Below are positions 7,940 to 16,495 of a stretch of 64,000 nucleotides of DNA, in pieces. A model generated the notes under the pieces. The model was given only the letters and a program-made list of their open reading frames with translations, was not told the origin of the DNA and made no database searches. A program made the translations under genes and the position numbers. The DNA is from Caryophanon sp036309765 (lineage in GTDB: Bacteria; Bacillota; Bacilli; Bacillales_A; Planococcaceae). The stretch spans positions 50,195 through 114,194 of the forward strand of contig JAXJTE010000168.1 of NCBI GenBank assembly GCA_036309765.1. Direction: 5' to 3'. Positions within the stretch are counted from its first letter, which is position 1; each line of letters begins with the position of its first letter.

Positions 7940-8836
7940 TTATAAAAAACGCTGCAAATCCGCGGCTAGCGGTATTTCATGTACATGGTGCTCGTTCGTT
8001 AACGGATGCGTAAATTCAATTTTTACGCAATGTAGCGCATGGCGATCAATGAGTGCTTTACTGCCGCCGTACAAACCGTCCCCTATTATTGGATACCCTA
8101 AATGCGATAAATGTACACGAATTTGATGTGTTCTTCCTGTATATAACTTTAAACGTACGTGCGTCAGTGGCTCGCCGTTATACGTAAAGCGGTTTAACAC
8201 CGTCACGTCTGTATGTGCGTGCTGCCCGTCATCTCGAACGACGCGCTCAATAATGCTCGTATCGCTTCGTCCGATTGGCGCTTTCACTTCGATAAAATCA
8301 TCTGCTACATGACCATGCACAATCGCCTCGTACGTGCGGTCAACATCATGCGTTTTTTGCGCTAAGCCCATTAAATGATGAATGTGGCGATGCTTCGCGA
8401 TGCACATTAGCCCAGACGTATCGCGGTCTAGTCGCGTCACAATATGCGCGGTTGACTGCAATTGAATTTGCTCAAAATAATGCATGAGCACATTCGCTAC
8501 ACTGCCACTTGGATGCTCGCGCGACGGAATGGTACTTTGATACGGCGGTTTATTAAGCAGTAAAATCGAATCGTCCTCATATACGACGTCGAGCGCTCCT
8601 GCTTCTGCAAGCAATCCTTCACTCGGCTGCTCTACTGGAAACACAACGGTCACGACGTCGCCTTTTGAGAGCTTGTAGCGCACCGTTTGCTCCGTACCGT
8701 TAACGACAATTTGTCCGCCATCGTATTTAATCGCCGTTAATGCACGTTTAGAAATACCAAACTGACCGAGCAATGCTTCACGCAGCAATACTCCGTCAGT
8801 TTCTGTATGGAATGTTAATTCAAATTGCTTATACAT
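7940..8836 (-). CDS. yjbO: RluA/RluD-family pseudouridine synthase (YjbO-like)
   Basis: A 298-residue enzyme that converts uridine to pseudouridine in structured RNA. It has an N-terminal S4-like RNA-binding part (about 15-70) and a catalytic domain with the signature RLDRDTSG, catalytic Asp137, followed by KTYEA-like and TGRTHQIRVHLSHLGYPIIGD segments. The start is the ATG at 8836 (MYKQFELTF), overlapping the end of the NAD kinase gene by 8 bp with no good ribosome site of its own, so it is probably coupled. The longer upstream frame is only shadow coding over nadF. Target site in RNA is not known. Confidence 0.92.
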   Translation of the reverse strand: MYKQFELTFHTETDGVLLREALLGQFGISKRALTAIKYDGGQIVVNGTEQTVRYKLSKGDVVTVVFPVEQPSEGLLAEAGALDVVYEDDSILLLNKPPYQSTIPSREHPSGSVANVLMHYFEQIQLQSTAHIVTRLDRDTSGLMCIAKHRHIHHLMGLAQKTHDVDRTYEAIVHGHVADDFIEVKAPIGRSDTSIIERVVRDDGQHAHTDVTVLNRFTYNGEPLTHVRLKLYTGRTHQIRVHLSHLGYPIIGDGLYGGSKALIDRHALHCVKIEFTHPLTNEHHVHEIPLAADLQRFL

Positions 8837-9632
8837 CGTTTGACACGAATGATTCGTGAACGCGCTCCCAAAACGGGAATGGGCGGAATCGTGCAAAACG
8901 TACTTTTTCGCGTGCAACAGTACATTGAATTTTTGAAACGTCTGATTGTGACAAGCTAATGTGGTCAATCGTCATATTAAACTCCTGCGATTCAGACACT
9001 GGCTTTAGCTCACAATTATGATGCGCTGGTAATACGAGCGATGAGCCGACTGTACGGAATACGCGGTTGTTAATCGACGCCATTTCCGTTAGCTGAATCG
9101 CTTCGAGCGTCGGGTGAATGATCGCGCCGCCGAGTGCTTTATTGTAAGCAGTTGAGCCAGATGGTGTCGATACGCAAAGCCCGTCGCCGCGGAAGCGCTC
9201 AAATGGCTTGCCGTTTAGCTCGACGTCCATTACGAGTGTGACGCTTGGCGATTTCACCGTCGCTTCGTTTAACGCTAAATATTTATTGACGGCTGAGTTA
9301 TGATGATGCACTTGAATTTCAAGTAGCGGGTACTCGACGACGTTAAAGTCCTTTTTCGCAATCGATAGCACAAGCTTTTCTAACTCGGACGGCTTCCAGT
9401 CTGCGTAAAACCCTAAATGCCCTGTATGAATGCCGACGAATGACACTTTATCAAGTAAATGCGAGAAGCGGTGGAATGCGTGTAGCAGCGTGCCGTCTCC
9501 CCCAATCGATAGCACAATATCCGGGCTTTCCTCATCGTGCTTTAGCCCAAAATCTAATAAATACGTTTTTGCTAGCTGTGCTAATTCGTTTGACTGCTCA
9601 TCTAAACGTGCTTGAATTGCAAAGTTCATCAT
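8829..9632 (-). CDS. nadF: NAD kinase
   Basis: A 267-residue ATP-NAD kinase making NADP. The GGDGT motif is at 44-48 and the conserved ALNE segment and SGSTAYNKALGGAI loop follow. It matches B. subtilis NadF (YjbN). The ATG at 9632 overlaps the alarmone synthetase stop in an ATGA, and AGGAG is eight bases upstream; a second ATG follows directly. Confidence 0.94.
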   Translation of the reverse strand: MMNFAIQARLDEQSNELAQLAKTYLLDFGLKHDEESPDIVLSIGGDGTLLHAFHRFSHLLDKVSFVGIHTGHLGFYADWKPSELEKLVLSIAKKDFNVVEYPLLEIQVHHHNSAVNKYLALNEATVKSPSVTLVMDVELNGKPFERFRGDGLCVSTPSGSTAYNKALGGAIIHPTLEAIQLTEMASINNRVFRTVGSSLVLPAHHNCELKPVSESQEFNMTIDHISLSQSDVSKIQCTVAREKVRFARFRPFPFWERVHESFVSNDV

Positions 9633-10300
9633 GCATCACGCTCCTGTTCTGGTCGATTTGTTTTCGGATTGTCACCTTCTTTAAGCTCGGTGAAATAAGC
9701 TTGTGCCTCGTGGATTTCACTGCGAATTTGCGACATTTCCTCATCTAGCTGAAAGGCCGCTTCTGCCGCACTTTGTAGACGATTTTTAATTTCTTCAGGG
9801 AAAGCTCCCTTATATTTATAATTTAATGAATGCTCAATCGATGCCCAAAAGTTCATCGCAAGCGTTCGGATTTGAATTTCAGCAAACACAACTTTCGTGC
9901 CATGAATCGTTTCTACTGGGTACTCGATAATGACGTGATGCGAGCGATAGCCACTGCTTTTGCTGCTTGTCACGTAATCGCGCTCCTCGACAATACGCAT
10001 ATCTTTTCGCTGATGCAATAAATCAACGACCGTAAAAATATCATCAATAAATTGGCACATAATGCGCACGCCTGCAATATCTTGTATTTCACGGGCAAGC
10101 TGTTCAGACGGCTCAAATGGCAAACCTTTTTCGAGCGTTTTGTCGTAAATACTCGCTTTTGGCTTAACACGACCTGTGACAAACTCAATCGGTGAATTCG
10201 TATTGTTCATGCTAAACTGTGAACGCATTCCTTTTAGCTTTACTTTCAGCTCGTCTACAGCTTGCTTATACGGGTTCAAAAAAAGATCCCATGCTCCCAT
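9629..10300 (-). CDS. yjbM: small alarmone synthetase (GTP pyrophosphokinase YjbM/RelQ type)
   Basis: A 223-residue protein with only the RelA/SpoT synthetase domain (about 45-175) and no HD hydrolase, TGS or ACT part, so it makes (p)ppGpp without ribosome control. Key features are SGYRSHHVIIEYPV, FAEIQIRTLAMNFWASIEH and the NYKYKG segment. Family members are tetramers activated by pppGpp. AGGAG lies ten bases before the ATG. It forms a tight operon with nadF and yjbO in the same order as in B. subtilis. Confidence 0.94.
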   Translation of the reverse strand: MGAWDLFLNPYKQAVDELKVKLKGMRSQFSMNNTNSPIEFVTGRVKPKASIYDKTLEKGLPFEPSEQLAREIQDIAGVRIMCQFIDDIFTVVDLLHQRKDMRIVEERDYVTSSKSSGYRSHHVIIEYPVETIHGTKVVFAEIQIRTLAMNFWASIEHSLNYKYKGAFPEEIKNRLQSAAEAAFQLDEEMSQIRSEIHEAQAYFTELKEGDNPKTNRPEQERDA

Positions 10301-10360
10301 ACGTCAAATTCTCCTCTCAACAGCGCAAACGCCCCGCTGCCTGTCTTCTGCAAACGCCAC

Positions 10361-10747
10361 TTATACAGCGTCCGTTAAAATTCGTTGAAATGCTTGTTCC
10401 ACCGCGCTGACAAATTCATCGCCGTAATTGCCATTCCCCTCGATATTATAAACAAGCATTTGCAATTCTTCAAAGAAATGTCGTAACACAATGGACGTGG
10501 CGTTTACTTGTACAGTCGGGTTTTGTTGCTGCACGAGCATTTTCACAAGCACATGCCACACTGGCTGCTCAAATCGTATGTATGCATAAGTGTCCCCTAC
10601 ATCGCATAAATACACGAACGCAAAGTCATCCGAATCCGCAATCACTTGTCCTGCTGGTGTCATTTTGTCATATTCAACGTTTTCGTTTACACTAAACGTA
10701 AGTAATTCCTCGTCTACAATTGTAACAGTATATTGATTACGCAACAT
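10361..10747 (-). CDS. yjbL: UPF0738 family protein (YjbL-like)
   Basis: A 128-residue protein of unknown function, similar in length and position to B. subtilis YjbL. I place the start at 10747 (MLRNQYTV) because AAAGGGAG is five bases upstream; the ATG seven codons earlier lacks a site. It appears soluble, mostly beta and alpha mixed, with no recognisable catalytic motif. It is first in the group that runs on to yjbM, nadF and yjbO, and divergent from yjbK. Confidence 0.75.
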   Translation of the reverse strand: MLRNQYTVTIVDEELLTFSVNENVEYDKMTPAGQVIADSDDFAFVYLCDVGDTYAYIRFEQPVWHVLVKMLVQQQNPTVQVNATSIVLRHFFEELQMLVYNIEGNGNYGDEFVSAVEQAFQRILTDAV

Positions 10748-10888
10748 GAAAACTCCCTTTCTTGCCATTGTTTCTGTTCATATTTTACCATACAGTAATG
10801 TGTACAGGCACAGACTTCTTTGAATGCGGCTGTTTTTTTCTGTTGCGACCTACTCTGCTAAAAAATCCATCTGTAAAGGAAGAGCATG

Positions 10889-11473
10889 ATGACACAAGAA
10901 ACCGAAATTGAATTTAAAAATTTATTACAGCACGATGAATACGCACAACTATGCCAATTTTTCGGCGTGCAGCCAGCTAATGCAAAGACGCTCGCAAACC
11001 ATTACTTCGACACAGCCGACCTACATATTAAAGCACTCGCTAGCGGCTTACGCATCCGCGAAACAGACGGCGTATTTGAAGCGACGTTAAAGCGCGCAGT
11101 GGACGCACAAACGAGCATCGAAACGAACGTCGATATTACGCGTGCGGAAGCGGATGCGATTTTTGACGGCGCACCGTTTCCTGAAGCAATTACGACGCAG
11201 CTTCGCGAGGCGGCCGTGCCACTTTCTGAAATAAAAATGTACGGTTCACTAACAACACGACGCATTGAAGTCGAATATAAAGGTGGAACGATCGTAATCG
11301 ACCACTCACGCTATTTACAAGAAGAGGACTATGAGCTGGAATACGAGGTGACAGACGCTACTGCGGGCGCACAAGCGTTTCATGCCTTGCTCGAGCAGCT
11401 GCACATTCCGACTCGCGTAACGAAAAAGAAAATTGCTCGCTTTGCGGATGCATTAGCGAAACAGAAAGGATGA
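10889..11473 (+). CDS. yjbK: CYTH domain protein (YjbK-like)
   Basis: A 194-residue CYTH (CyaB/thiamine triphosphatase) tunnel-fold protein. The N-terminal E-x-E-x-K signature is EIEFK, followed by alternating acidic and basic residues for triphosphate and metal binding (RIRETDGVFEATLKR, EYEVTD). Such enzymes hydrolyse triphosphate compounds; the substrate of YjbK is unsettled. The ATG at 10886 is an alternative start; AAAGGA fits either. The next gene follows after 4 bp. Confidence 0.9.
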   Translation: MTQETEIEFKNLLQHDEYAQLCQFFGVQPANAKTLANHYFDTADLHIKALASGLRIRETDGVFEATLKRAVDAQTSIETNVDITRAEADAIFDGAPFPEAITTQLREAAVPLSEIKMYGSLTTRRIEVEYKGGTIVIDHSRYLQEEDYELEYEVTDATAGAQAFHALLEQLHIPTRVTKKKIARFADALAKQKG

Positions 11474-11477
11474 TTTT

Positions 11478-12242
11478 ATGACAATCCCAAATATTCGCGC
11501 CTTTTTAGACACAGCAGCCATCCAAACGATGACAGGTGATACAGAAAGCGCTTCTTCAACAAACTCAGCGTTCTCATCACTGATTTCAGAAGTTTTATCC
11601 AATAACGCATCGACATCAACGTTAACGAACTACTTAGGTGCGATCCCATCACTTGTAGACGCAAGCACATCATCGACATCAAGCTCAGCGACGACGCTAC
11701 TAAACGCGTTATCTTCTAGCAGTGCCTCTACATATATGCCACCGTCTCTTTACACGGTGCTATCAGAGCAGGCATCAAAAACCGAAACGACAGCTGCGGC
11801 AAAGACGACAGAAGCAGCGCCGTCTTACACAGGCTCTGTCGTGTTCACAGGTCAGCTTGAAGGAGCGAACAAATATAGCGCCATTATCGAGAAAGCCGCA
11901 AAGGAATACGATTTAGATCCGAAGCTTATCGCCGCAATTATGAAGCAAGAATCAAACTTCGATACGAGCGTGAAAAGCCATGCCGGTGCAGCAGGGTTAA
12001 TGCAGCTAATGCCAGGCACAGCGAAATACGTCGGCGTCAAAAATTCGCTGGATCCAGAGCAAAACATTATGGGCGGTGCTAAGTATTTACGCATGATGCT
12101 CGACCAGTTCGGTGGTAACGTCACGACGGCACTTGCTGCGTACAACGCCGGCCCAGGCAACGTAAAAAAGTACGGCGGTATTCCACCATTTAAAGAAACA
12201 CAAAACTATGTTGTGAAAGTAAACAACTACTACAAGTCATAA
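11478..12242 (+). CDS. cwlQ: lytic transglycosylase SLT-domain protein (CwlQ/YjbJ-like)
   Basis: A 254-residue cell-wall hydrolase. The first 115 residues are Ser/Thr/Ala-rich low complexity with no clear signal peptide. The SLT domain (about 130-254) has catalytic Glu158 in KQESNFD, then GLMQLMPGTA and ALAAYNAGPGNV, all hallmarks of family 1 lytic transglycosylases. The B. subtilis homologue CwlQ cleaves glycan strands. The start at 11478 has AAAGGATG upstream. How the protein reaches the wall is not evident from the N-terminus. Confidence 0.9.
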   Translation: MTIPNIRAFLDTAAIQTMTGDTESASSTNSAFSSLISEVLSNNASTSTLTNYLGAIPSLVDASTSSTSSSATTLLNALSSSSASTYMPPSLYTVLSEQASKTETTAAAKTTEAAPSYTGSVVFTGQLEGANKYSAIIEKAAKEYDLDPKLIAAIMKQESNFDTSVKSHAGAAGLMQLMPGTAKYVGVKNSLDPEQNIMGGAKYLRMMLDQFGGNVTTALAAYNAGPGNVKKYGGIPPFKETQNYVVKVNNYYKS

Positions 12243-12329
12243 TAAATTCATTTTGTTTTCCTCGTTTACAAAACGTAAAACGAAACATTTTCACTACAAA
12301 ACGATGTACAGAAATAATTCTTTTGAACC

Positions 12330-12372
12330 ACTGCCTTTTAGCGTCTTCGAATGCTAAAAGGCAGTTTGTTTG
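12330..12372 (+). terminator. intrinsic terminator after cwlQ
   Basis: A perfect 13-bp stem (12330-12342 with 12353-12365) followed by TTGTTTGT. Confidence 0.85.
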
Positions 12373-12476
12373 TATTCCGACAAGTTCGTTGATAGAATGA
12401 ACGTACAACTTAGTTCAATCCATGTACGCGTCATGCGTATTTCATAAATAAAATGGTTTAAAGGAGCAACACACCT

Positions 12477-12875
12477 ATGACTAGAATTTCTAAAATTCCT
12501 TACGAGGAAATTGGTGCTGAGAAATTATCGGAATTAATGCATGCGTTTTACAAGCGCGTCAGTGAGCACCCATTGCTAATTCCAATCTTTCCAGAAGATT
12601 TTTCGGAAACGATTCGTAAGCAAATTCAATTCCAGACTCAATACTTAGGTGGTCCTAACTTGTTTACTGAGGAGCACGGTCACCCGATGATGCGTGCACG
12701 ACATATGCATTTTAACGTTACACCAGACCGCGCACAAGCTTGGCTCGAATGTATGGCAGGTGCGATGGATGACATCGGTTTAGATGGGAAATTCCGCGAA
12801 ATTTATTATAAGCGCCTTGTCATGACAGCGCATCATATGATCAACGCGCCAAATGAGGAAGAGGAGGGGTTGTAG
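12477..12875 (+). CDS. yjbI: group II truncated hemoglobin (YjbI-like)
   Basis: A 132-residue truncated globin. The FYKRVSEHPLL helix-B region with Tyr, and HGHPMMRARHMHFNVT with the proximal His, are typical of the HbO group. In B. subtilis it forms a two-gene unit with the Spx adaptor gene, as here: its TAG stop overlaps the spxH GTG start by one base. Proposed roles are protection against peroxide or nitric oxide and keeping the adaptor soluble. AAAGGAG is ten bases upstream. Confidence 0.93.
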   Translation: MTRISKIPYEEIGAEKLSELMHAFYKRVSEHPLLIPIFPEDFSETIRKQIQFQTQYLGGPNLFTEEHGHPMMRARHMHFNVTPDRAQAWLECMAGAMDDIGLDGKFREIYYKRLVMTAHHMINAPNEEEEGL

Positions 12876-13690
12876 TGACGCATGTTCAACTATTAACGGA
12901 GCAAGCAACATCCTCACAATCGTTGCACAAACCTTTAGAGTTATACATTTTCATTGATCCATTATGTACAACTGCTGTCGATATGCAGTCTATGGTTCGC
13001 AAACTACAAGTACAATACGAGCAATACTTTACATGTCGCTTCATTTTAAGCACGAAGCTTGCCTCACTAAACTGCCTAGAGGAAAAAACGAAAGGCTGCA
13101 TGTCTGGACAAGATGTTGACGTGAAGCATCCTGTATTACCTTCTGTCGCAGTAAAAGCCGCTGAGCTTCAAGGTAAACGCGCAGGCTTACGTTTTTTAAC
13201 GAAGCTACAAGAATGTTTACTGTTAAAACAAAAAAACTTACAATCGTACAATACATTGCTTGAAATTGCAGAACAATCACAGCTCGATATGCAGGAGTTC
13301 CGCAACGACTTTGGCTCAAAGGAAGCAGCACATGCTTTCCAGTGTGATTTACATATCACAAACGAAATGGACGTAAGCGAGCTGCCAACGATTGTCTTTT
13401 TCAACGAGTGCATTGAAGATGAAGGCTTGAAGGTGAGTGGCTTATACACGTATGATGTGTACGAGCACATTTTATCAGAAATGCTCAACGCCCCGCTCAT
13501 CCCGAATCAGCCACCACCAGTCGAGGAGCTACTTGGACGCTTCCATAGCTTATCGACACAAGAAATCGCCGCGATGTACAACTTAACAGAAGTTGCCGCT
13601 GAGCGCGAAATGAAAAAACGCATGCTTCAACAAAAAGTCGAGCGTACACAAGCAAACGACGTGACGCTTTGGCGCTTAAAGCACGCATAA
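12875..13690 (+). CDS. spxH: Spx/ClpXP adaptor protein SpxH (YjbH)
   Basis: A 271-residue DsbA/thioredoxin-fold adaptor that delivers Spx to ClpXP. The N-terminal strand ends in FIDPLC, where B. subtilis has a C-x-x-C pair; here Cys31 is followed by T-T-A, so the second cysteine is missing. Other family blocks are intact: AVKAAELQGKRAGLRFL, a central HITNEMDVSELPTIVFF and EDEGLKVSG. The GTG start is fixed by GGAGGGG and by the overlap with the globin stop. Spx itself is encoded 5 kb away in this window. Confidence 0.92.
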   Translation: MTHVQLLTEQATSSQSLHKPLELYIFIDPLCTTAVDMQSMVRKLQVQYEQYFTCRFILSTKLASLNCLEEKTKGCMSGQDVDVKHPVLPSVAVKAAELQGKRAGLRFLTKLQECLLLKQKNLQSYNTLLEIAEQSQLDMQEFRNDFGSKEAAHAFQCDLHITNEMDVSELPTIVFFNECIEDEGLKVSGLYTYDVYEHILSEMLNAPLIPNQPPPVEELLGRFHSLSTQEIAAMYNLTEVAAEREMKKRMLQQKVERTQANDVTLWRLKHA

Positions 13691-13695
13691 AAAAG

Positions 13696-13727
13696 AAAGC
13701 TAGAGAAGCCCTTCTCTAGCTTTTTTT
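13696..13727 (+). terminator. intrinsic terminator after spxH
   Basis: A perfect stem AAAGCTAGAGAAG / CTTCTCTAGCTTT with a 2-base loop, then T-run. Confidence 0.9.
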
Positions 13728-13768
13728 GTCGTCTATGCGCTAAAATGATACGTAAAGGGGGAATTTCC

Positions 13769-14164
13769 ATGCATGAAACACCAATTTACGTACGCTTTTG
13801 TGAAACGGATTTACTTGGGCATACGAACAACACGAGTTATTTCTTTTACTTTGAGGAAAGCCGTGTCAAATTTTTAAATAGCGTCGCACCGAGCAAGGAT
13901 GTAGACGTTCAGTTCGTCGTAGCACGCATTACGTGTGACTACATGCAGCAAAGCTACGCAGGCGACGAGCTCATTGCACGCACGTCTGTGTCAAACGTTG
14001 GCTCTAAAAGCTTCACACTGCGTCAGGAAGTCCTGACACAAGCGCGTGACGTCATCGCGGCTGGTGATTGCGTCGTCGTCTGCTTTGACCCAAAAACGCA
14101 GCGCTCCGCAGCAATTCCCGATGCGCTGCGAAACGAGCTAGAACAGCACCTCATTCATAGCTAA
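13769..14164 (+). CDS. acyl-CoA thioesterase (4HBT hotdog family)
   Basis: A 131-residue hotdog-fold thioesterase. The catalytic region FCETDLLGHTNNTSYF, with the Asp of ETD, is the 4-hydroxybenzoyl-CoA thioesterase signature. It hydrolyses acyl-CoA; chain specificity cannot be told. The start at 13769 is chosen because AAAGGGGGAA lies just upstream; the in-frame ATG at 13745 has none. Confidence 0.88.
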   Translation: MHETPIYVRFCETDLLGHTNNTSYFFYFEESRVKFLNSVAPSKDVDVQFVVARITCDYMQQSYAGDELIARTSVSNVGSKSFTLRQEVLTQARDVIAAGDCVVVCFDPKTQRSAAIPDALRNELEQHLIHS

Positions 14165-14184
14165 TGTAACACCGTAAATATAAC

Positions 14185-14227
14185 AAAACCTTGACGAAAA
14201 CAACTCGTTTCGTCAAGGTTTTTCTTT
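14185..14227 (+). terminator. intrinsic terminator after the thioesterase gene
   Basis: Perfect stem AAACCTTGACGAAA (14186-14199) with TTTCGTCAAGGTTT (14208-14221), then T-rich tail. It faces the end of the RoxS gene on the other strand. Confidence 0.88.
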
Positions 14228-14262
14228 TTTATGTATGTTTTCTTAAACAAATTATTATTACA

Positions 14263-14380
14263 CAAAAATAAAAGAGGATCTTCAAGCCTCGACAGAATGA
14301 AGACCCTCTTTTCACAAAGGGGATGGGAGAAATGTTCACGATCAAACAAAGGGGTGTATGTTTGGTTTGTGATTTATTTC
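14263..14380 (-). ncRNA. roxS: regulatory small RNA RoxS/RsaE
   Basis: The minus-strand sequence starting at 14380 closely resembles RsaE of Staphylococcus aureus and RoxS of B. subtilis: a 5' GAAATAAATCAC, then two C-rich single-stranded motifs CCCCTTTG (complement of 14347-14354 and 14315-14322), the second within TCCCATCCCC, and a terminal hairpin (14270-14284 with 14298-14312) followed by a U-rich tail. These C-rich loops pair with ribosome sites of mRNAs for central metabolism, lowering TCA-cycle and NADH-producing enzymes. Size is about 118 nt. The neighbourhood, next to pepF and near spxH, also matches what I recall for both species. A promoter and a redox palindrome lie at the 5' end. 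Confidence 0.92.
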
Positions 14381-14383
14381 ACA
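14368..14383 (-). promoter_or_regulatory. Rex-like palindrome at the roxS start
   Basis: TGTGATTTATTTCACA on the plus strand, or TGTGAAATAAATCACA on the minus. It has perfect TGTGA / TCACA half sites and differs from a typical Rex operator core (TGTGAAATATTTCACA) at two central positions. It covers the predicted start of RoxS, where binding would block transcription. Rex control of RoxS is known in B. subtilis. An Fnr/Crp-type site has the same half sites and cannot be excluded. Confidence 0.7.
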
Positions 14384-14390
14384 GTGACTA

Positions 14391-14422
14391 CTCTAACATG
14401 TATTACGTATGGACGCAACCAC
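14391..14422 (-). promoter_or_regulatory. candidate roxS promoter
   Basis: On the minus strand -35 TTGCGT, 17-bp spacer, extended -10 TGTTAGAGT, about ten bases before the predicted RoxS 5' end. A TTGACA further upstream (about 14446-14451) has no matching -10. Confidence 0.5.
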
Positions 14423-14587
14423 TTACATTCGTTTTCACAAATCTGTCAAATAGAAAGCGATTTCACTCATTTCGCGGAGTTGTTTCTCTTGTGAAATTAT
14501 TTATTATTCATTTCATAAAATGGGTTACATAACACCACCAAAAGATATATTGAAAAAACAATAACGAAAACTTTTCGCCACAAAGCA

Positions 14588-14615
14588 GAAAAAAACTACA
14601 TGTTCGCACATGTAG
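14588..14615 (-). terminator. intrinsic terminator after pepF
   Basis: On the minus strand CTACATGT / ACATGTAG with a 4-base loop, then seven T. Confidence 0.88.
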
Positions 14616-14630
14616 CTTCTCCCCACCTAT

Positions 14631-16439
14631 TTATTCACCTAATAATAGTGATTCTAATTCATTTAGCTTTTCTTCAAACACTTTACACGCATCAATAATT
14701 GGCTGTGGTGAGCTCATGTCCACACCTGCTGCTTTTAGCACATCGATTGGGAAGTTCGAGCATCCAGCCTTTAAGAAGTTGTTAATGTACTTCTCTACTG
14801 CTGGTGCGCCCTCATCTAAAATCTTCTTCGATAGTGCTGTTGCCGCTGATTGCCCTGTTGCGTATTGGTACACGTAGTAGTTGTAGTAAAAATGCGGAAT
14901 ACGCGCCCACTCAAAGCCGATTTCCTCATCGATGACCATGTCGTCACCGTAATACTTTTTGTTTAACGTGTAATACTCCTCCGTTAGCTTATCGGCTGTT
15001 AACGGCACGCCGTCTTGGTCAAGCGTATGCATTAAATGCTCAAACTCCGCAAACATCGTCTGACGGAATACCGTACCGCGGAAGCCGTCTAACCAGTGAT
15101 TTAATAAGTAAATTTTCTTTTCTTTATCGTCAAGTGTGTCTAGTAAATGCTCAAACAATAGCTCTTCGTTACACGTCGATGCTACTTCTGCTACGAAAAT
15201 TGAGTAGTCGCCATATACGTACGGCTGTGATGCGCGTGTGTAATAGCTATGCATACTATGTCCAAACTCATGTGCAAGCGTAAATAAGTTGTTGACATTG
15301 TTTTGCCAGTTCATTAAAACATACGGATTCGTGCCGTATACACCTGACGAATACGCACCACTGCGTTTTCCTTTATTCTCAAGCACGTCTACCCAGCGAT
15401 TGTCGAGGCCGTGCTGCACGATGCTTTGATAGTCCTTACCTAGTGGCGCAAAGCTATCCACCATGACCTTTTTCGCCTCGTCGTACGTGTATTCCATTTC
15501 CGTTTCGGCAACGAGCGGCGCAAATAAATCGTACATGTGTAGCTCGTCCACACCTAGCACTTTTTTGCGTAACGCGACGTAGCGATGCAGTAAATGTAAG
15601 TTGTCGTTAATCGCCGCCACGAGCTGGTCGTACACTTCTTCTGGAATGAAGTTGTTTGATAATGCGGCGTGACGTGCTGAATCATAGTTACGAATACGTG
15701 CCGTCGCATTCGCACCTTTTACTTTGCCTGAAAGTGTTGCAGCGAACGTATTTTTTAAGCTGCCGTATGTTTCATAGACCGCTTTAAACGCACGCTCACG
15801 GAAATCACGGTCTGCGCTTTCTAACGCTGTAATAAAATTGCCGTGCGTAATTTGGAAGTCGTCCCCTTTATCGTCTTTTACGACTGGGAACATTAAATCT
15901 GCATTGTTTAACACCGAGTACGTATTGCTTGATGCACCGCGCACTTCGCTTAGCTGTGCCATCAGTGCCTCTTGCTCGGCCGGTAAAATATGCGGGCGTG
16001 CCATTAACGTCTCCTTTAACGACTGACGGTACACCGCAAGCGCCTCGTTATCGTTTACAAACTGCTCAATGACCGCTTCATCCATCTCCATCATTTCCGG
16101 TGTAATGAAAGAAAGTGCCGCCGATGCTTTTGATGCAAGTGCATTTGCGCGTGATTCCAGTGCTTGGTACGTGCTGTTTGTCGTATCTTCATCGTTACGC
16201 ATATGCGCATACACGTACAGCTTGTGTAAACGGCTACTCACTTCTTCGCTATACTGTAGCACCGCTAAAAATTCGTCTGCGCTGTTTGCTAAACGTTTTT
16301 CATACGTCGCTGCCTGCTCGACTAATGCGGTAATCGCCTCAAACTCCTCGTTCCATAAGTCATCTGTTGCGAAAATATCCTCTAAGCGCCACGTTAATTC
16401 CTCTGGCACGTCTTGTCGTAATAATACATCCTTCGCCAT
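14631..16439 (-). CDS. pepF: oligoendopeptidase F
   Basis: A 602-residue cytoplasmic zinc peptidase of family M3. The zinc motif H-E-x-x-H is in LAHEFGHSMHS, with the later Glu in the AEVASTCNE segment. It degrades short peptides such as those brought in by the Opp transporter and is B. subtilis YjbG. Start at the ATG at 16439, eight bases after AAAGGGG; a TTG two codons earlier is less likely. It follows coiA after about 55 bp without a terminator, so the two may form one transcript. Confidence 0.94.
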   Translation of the reverse strand: MAKDVLLRQDVPEELTWRLEDIFATDDLWNEEFEAITALVEQAATYEKRLANSADEFLAVLQYSEEVSSRLHKLYVYAHMRNDEDTTNSTYQALESRANALASKASAALSFITPEMMEMDEAVIEQFVNDNEALAVYRQSLKETLMARPHILPAEQEALMAQLSEVRGASSNTYSVLNNADLMFPVVKDDKGDDFQITHGNFITALESADRDFRERAFKAVYETYGSLKNTFAATLSGKVKGANATARIRNYDSARHAALSNNFIPEEVYDQLVAAINDNLHLLHRYVALRKKVLGVDELHMYDLFAPLVAETEMEYTYDEAKKVMVDSFAPLGKDYQSIVQHGLDNRWVDVLENKGKRSGAYSSGVYGTNPYVLMNWQNNVNNLFTLAHEFGHSMHSYYTRASQPYVYGDYSIFVAEVASTCNEELLFEHLLDTLDDKEKKIYLLNHWLDGFRGTVFRQTMFAEFEHLMHTLDQDGVPLTADKLTEEYYTLNKKYYGDDMVIDEEIGFEWARIPHFYYNYYVYQYATGQSAATALSKKILDEGAPAVEKYINNFLKAGCSNFPIDVLKAAGVDMSSPQPIIDACKVFEEKLNELESLLLGE

Positions 16440-16495
16440 GTACAAAACCCCTTTAATTATATTGTTTCGGAAACCGAATTACTCTCTTTATTTTC

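Noticed and set aside
8837..8968. In-frame 5' extension of the pseudouridine synthase into nadF
   Set aside because: It overlaps nadF coding sequence by over 130 bp and has no similarity to the family.
14231..14532. Two overlapping plus-strand frames of 69 and 87 codons between the thioesterase gene and pepF
   Set aside because: No fitting ribosome site for the longer one; both run across the RoxS gene and its terminator, and their composition is not protein-like.
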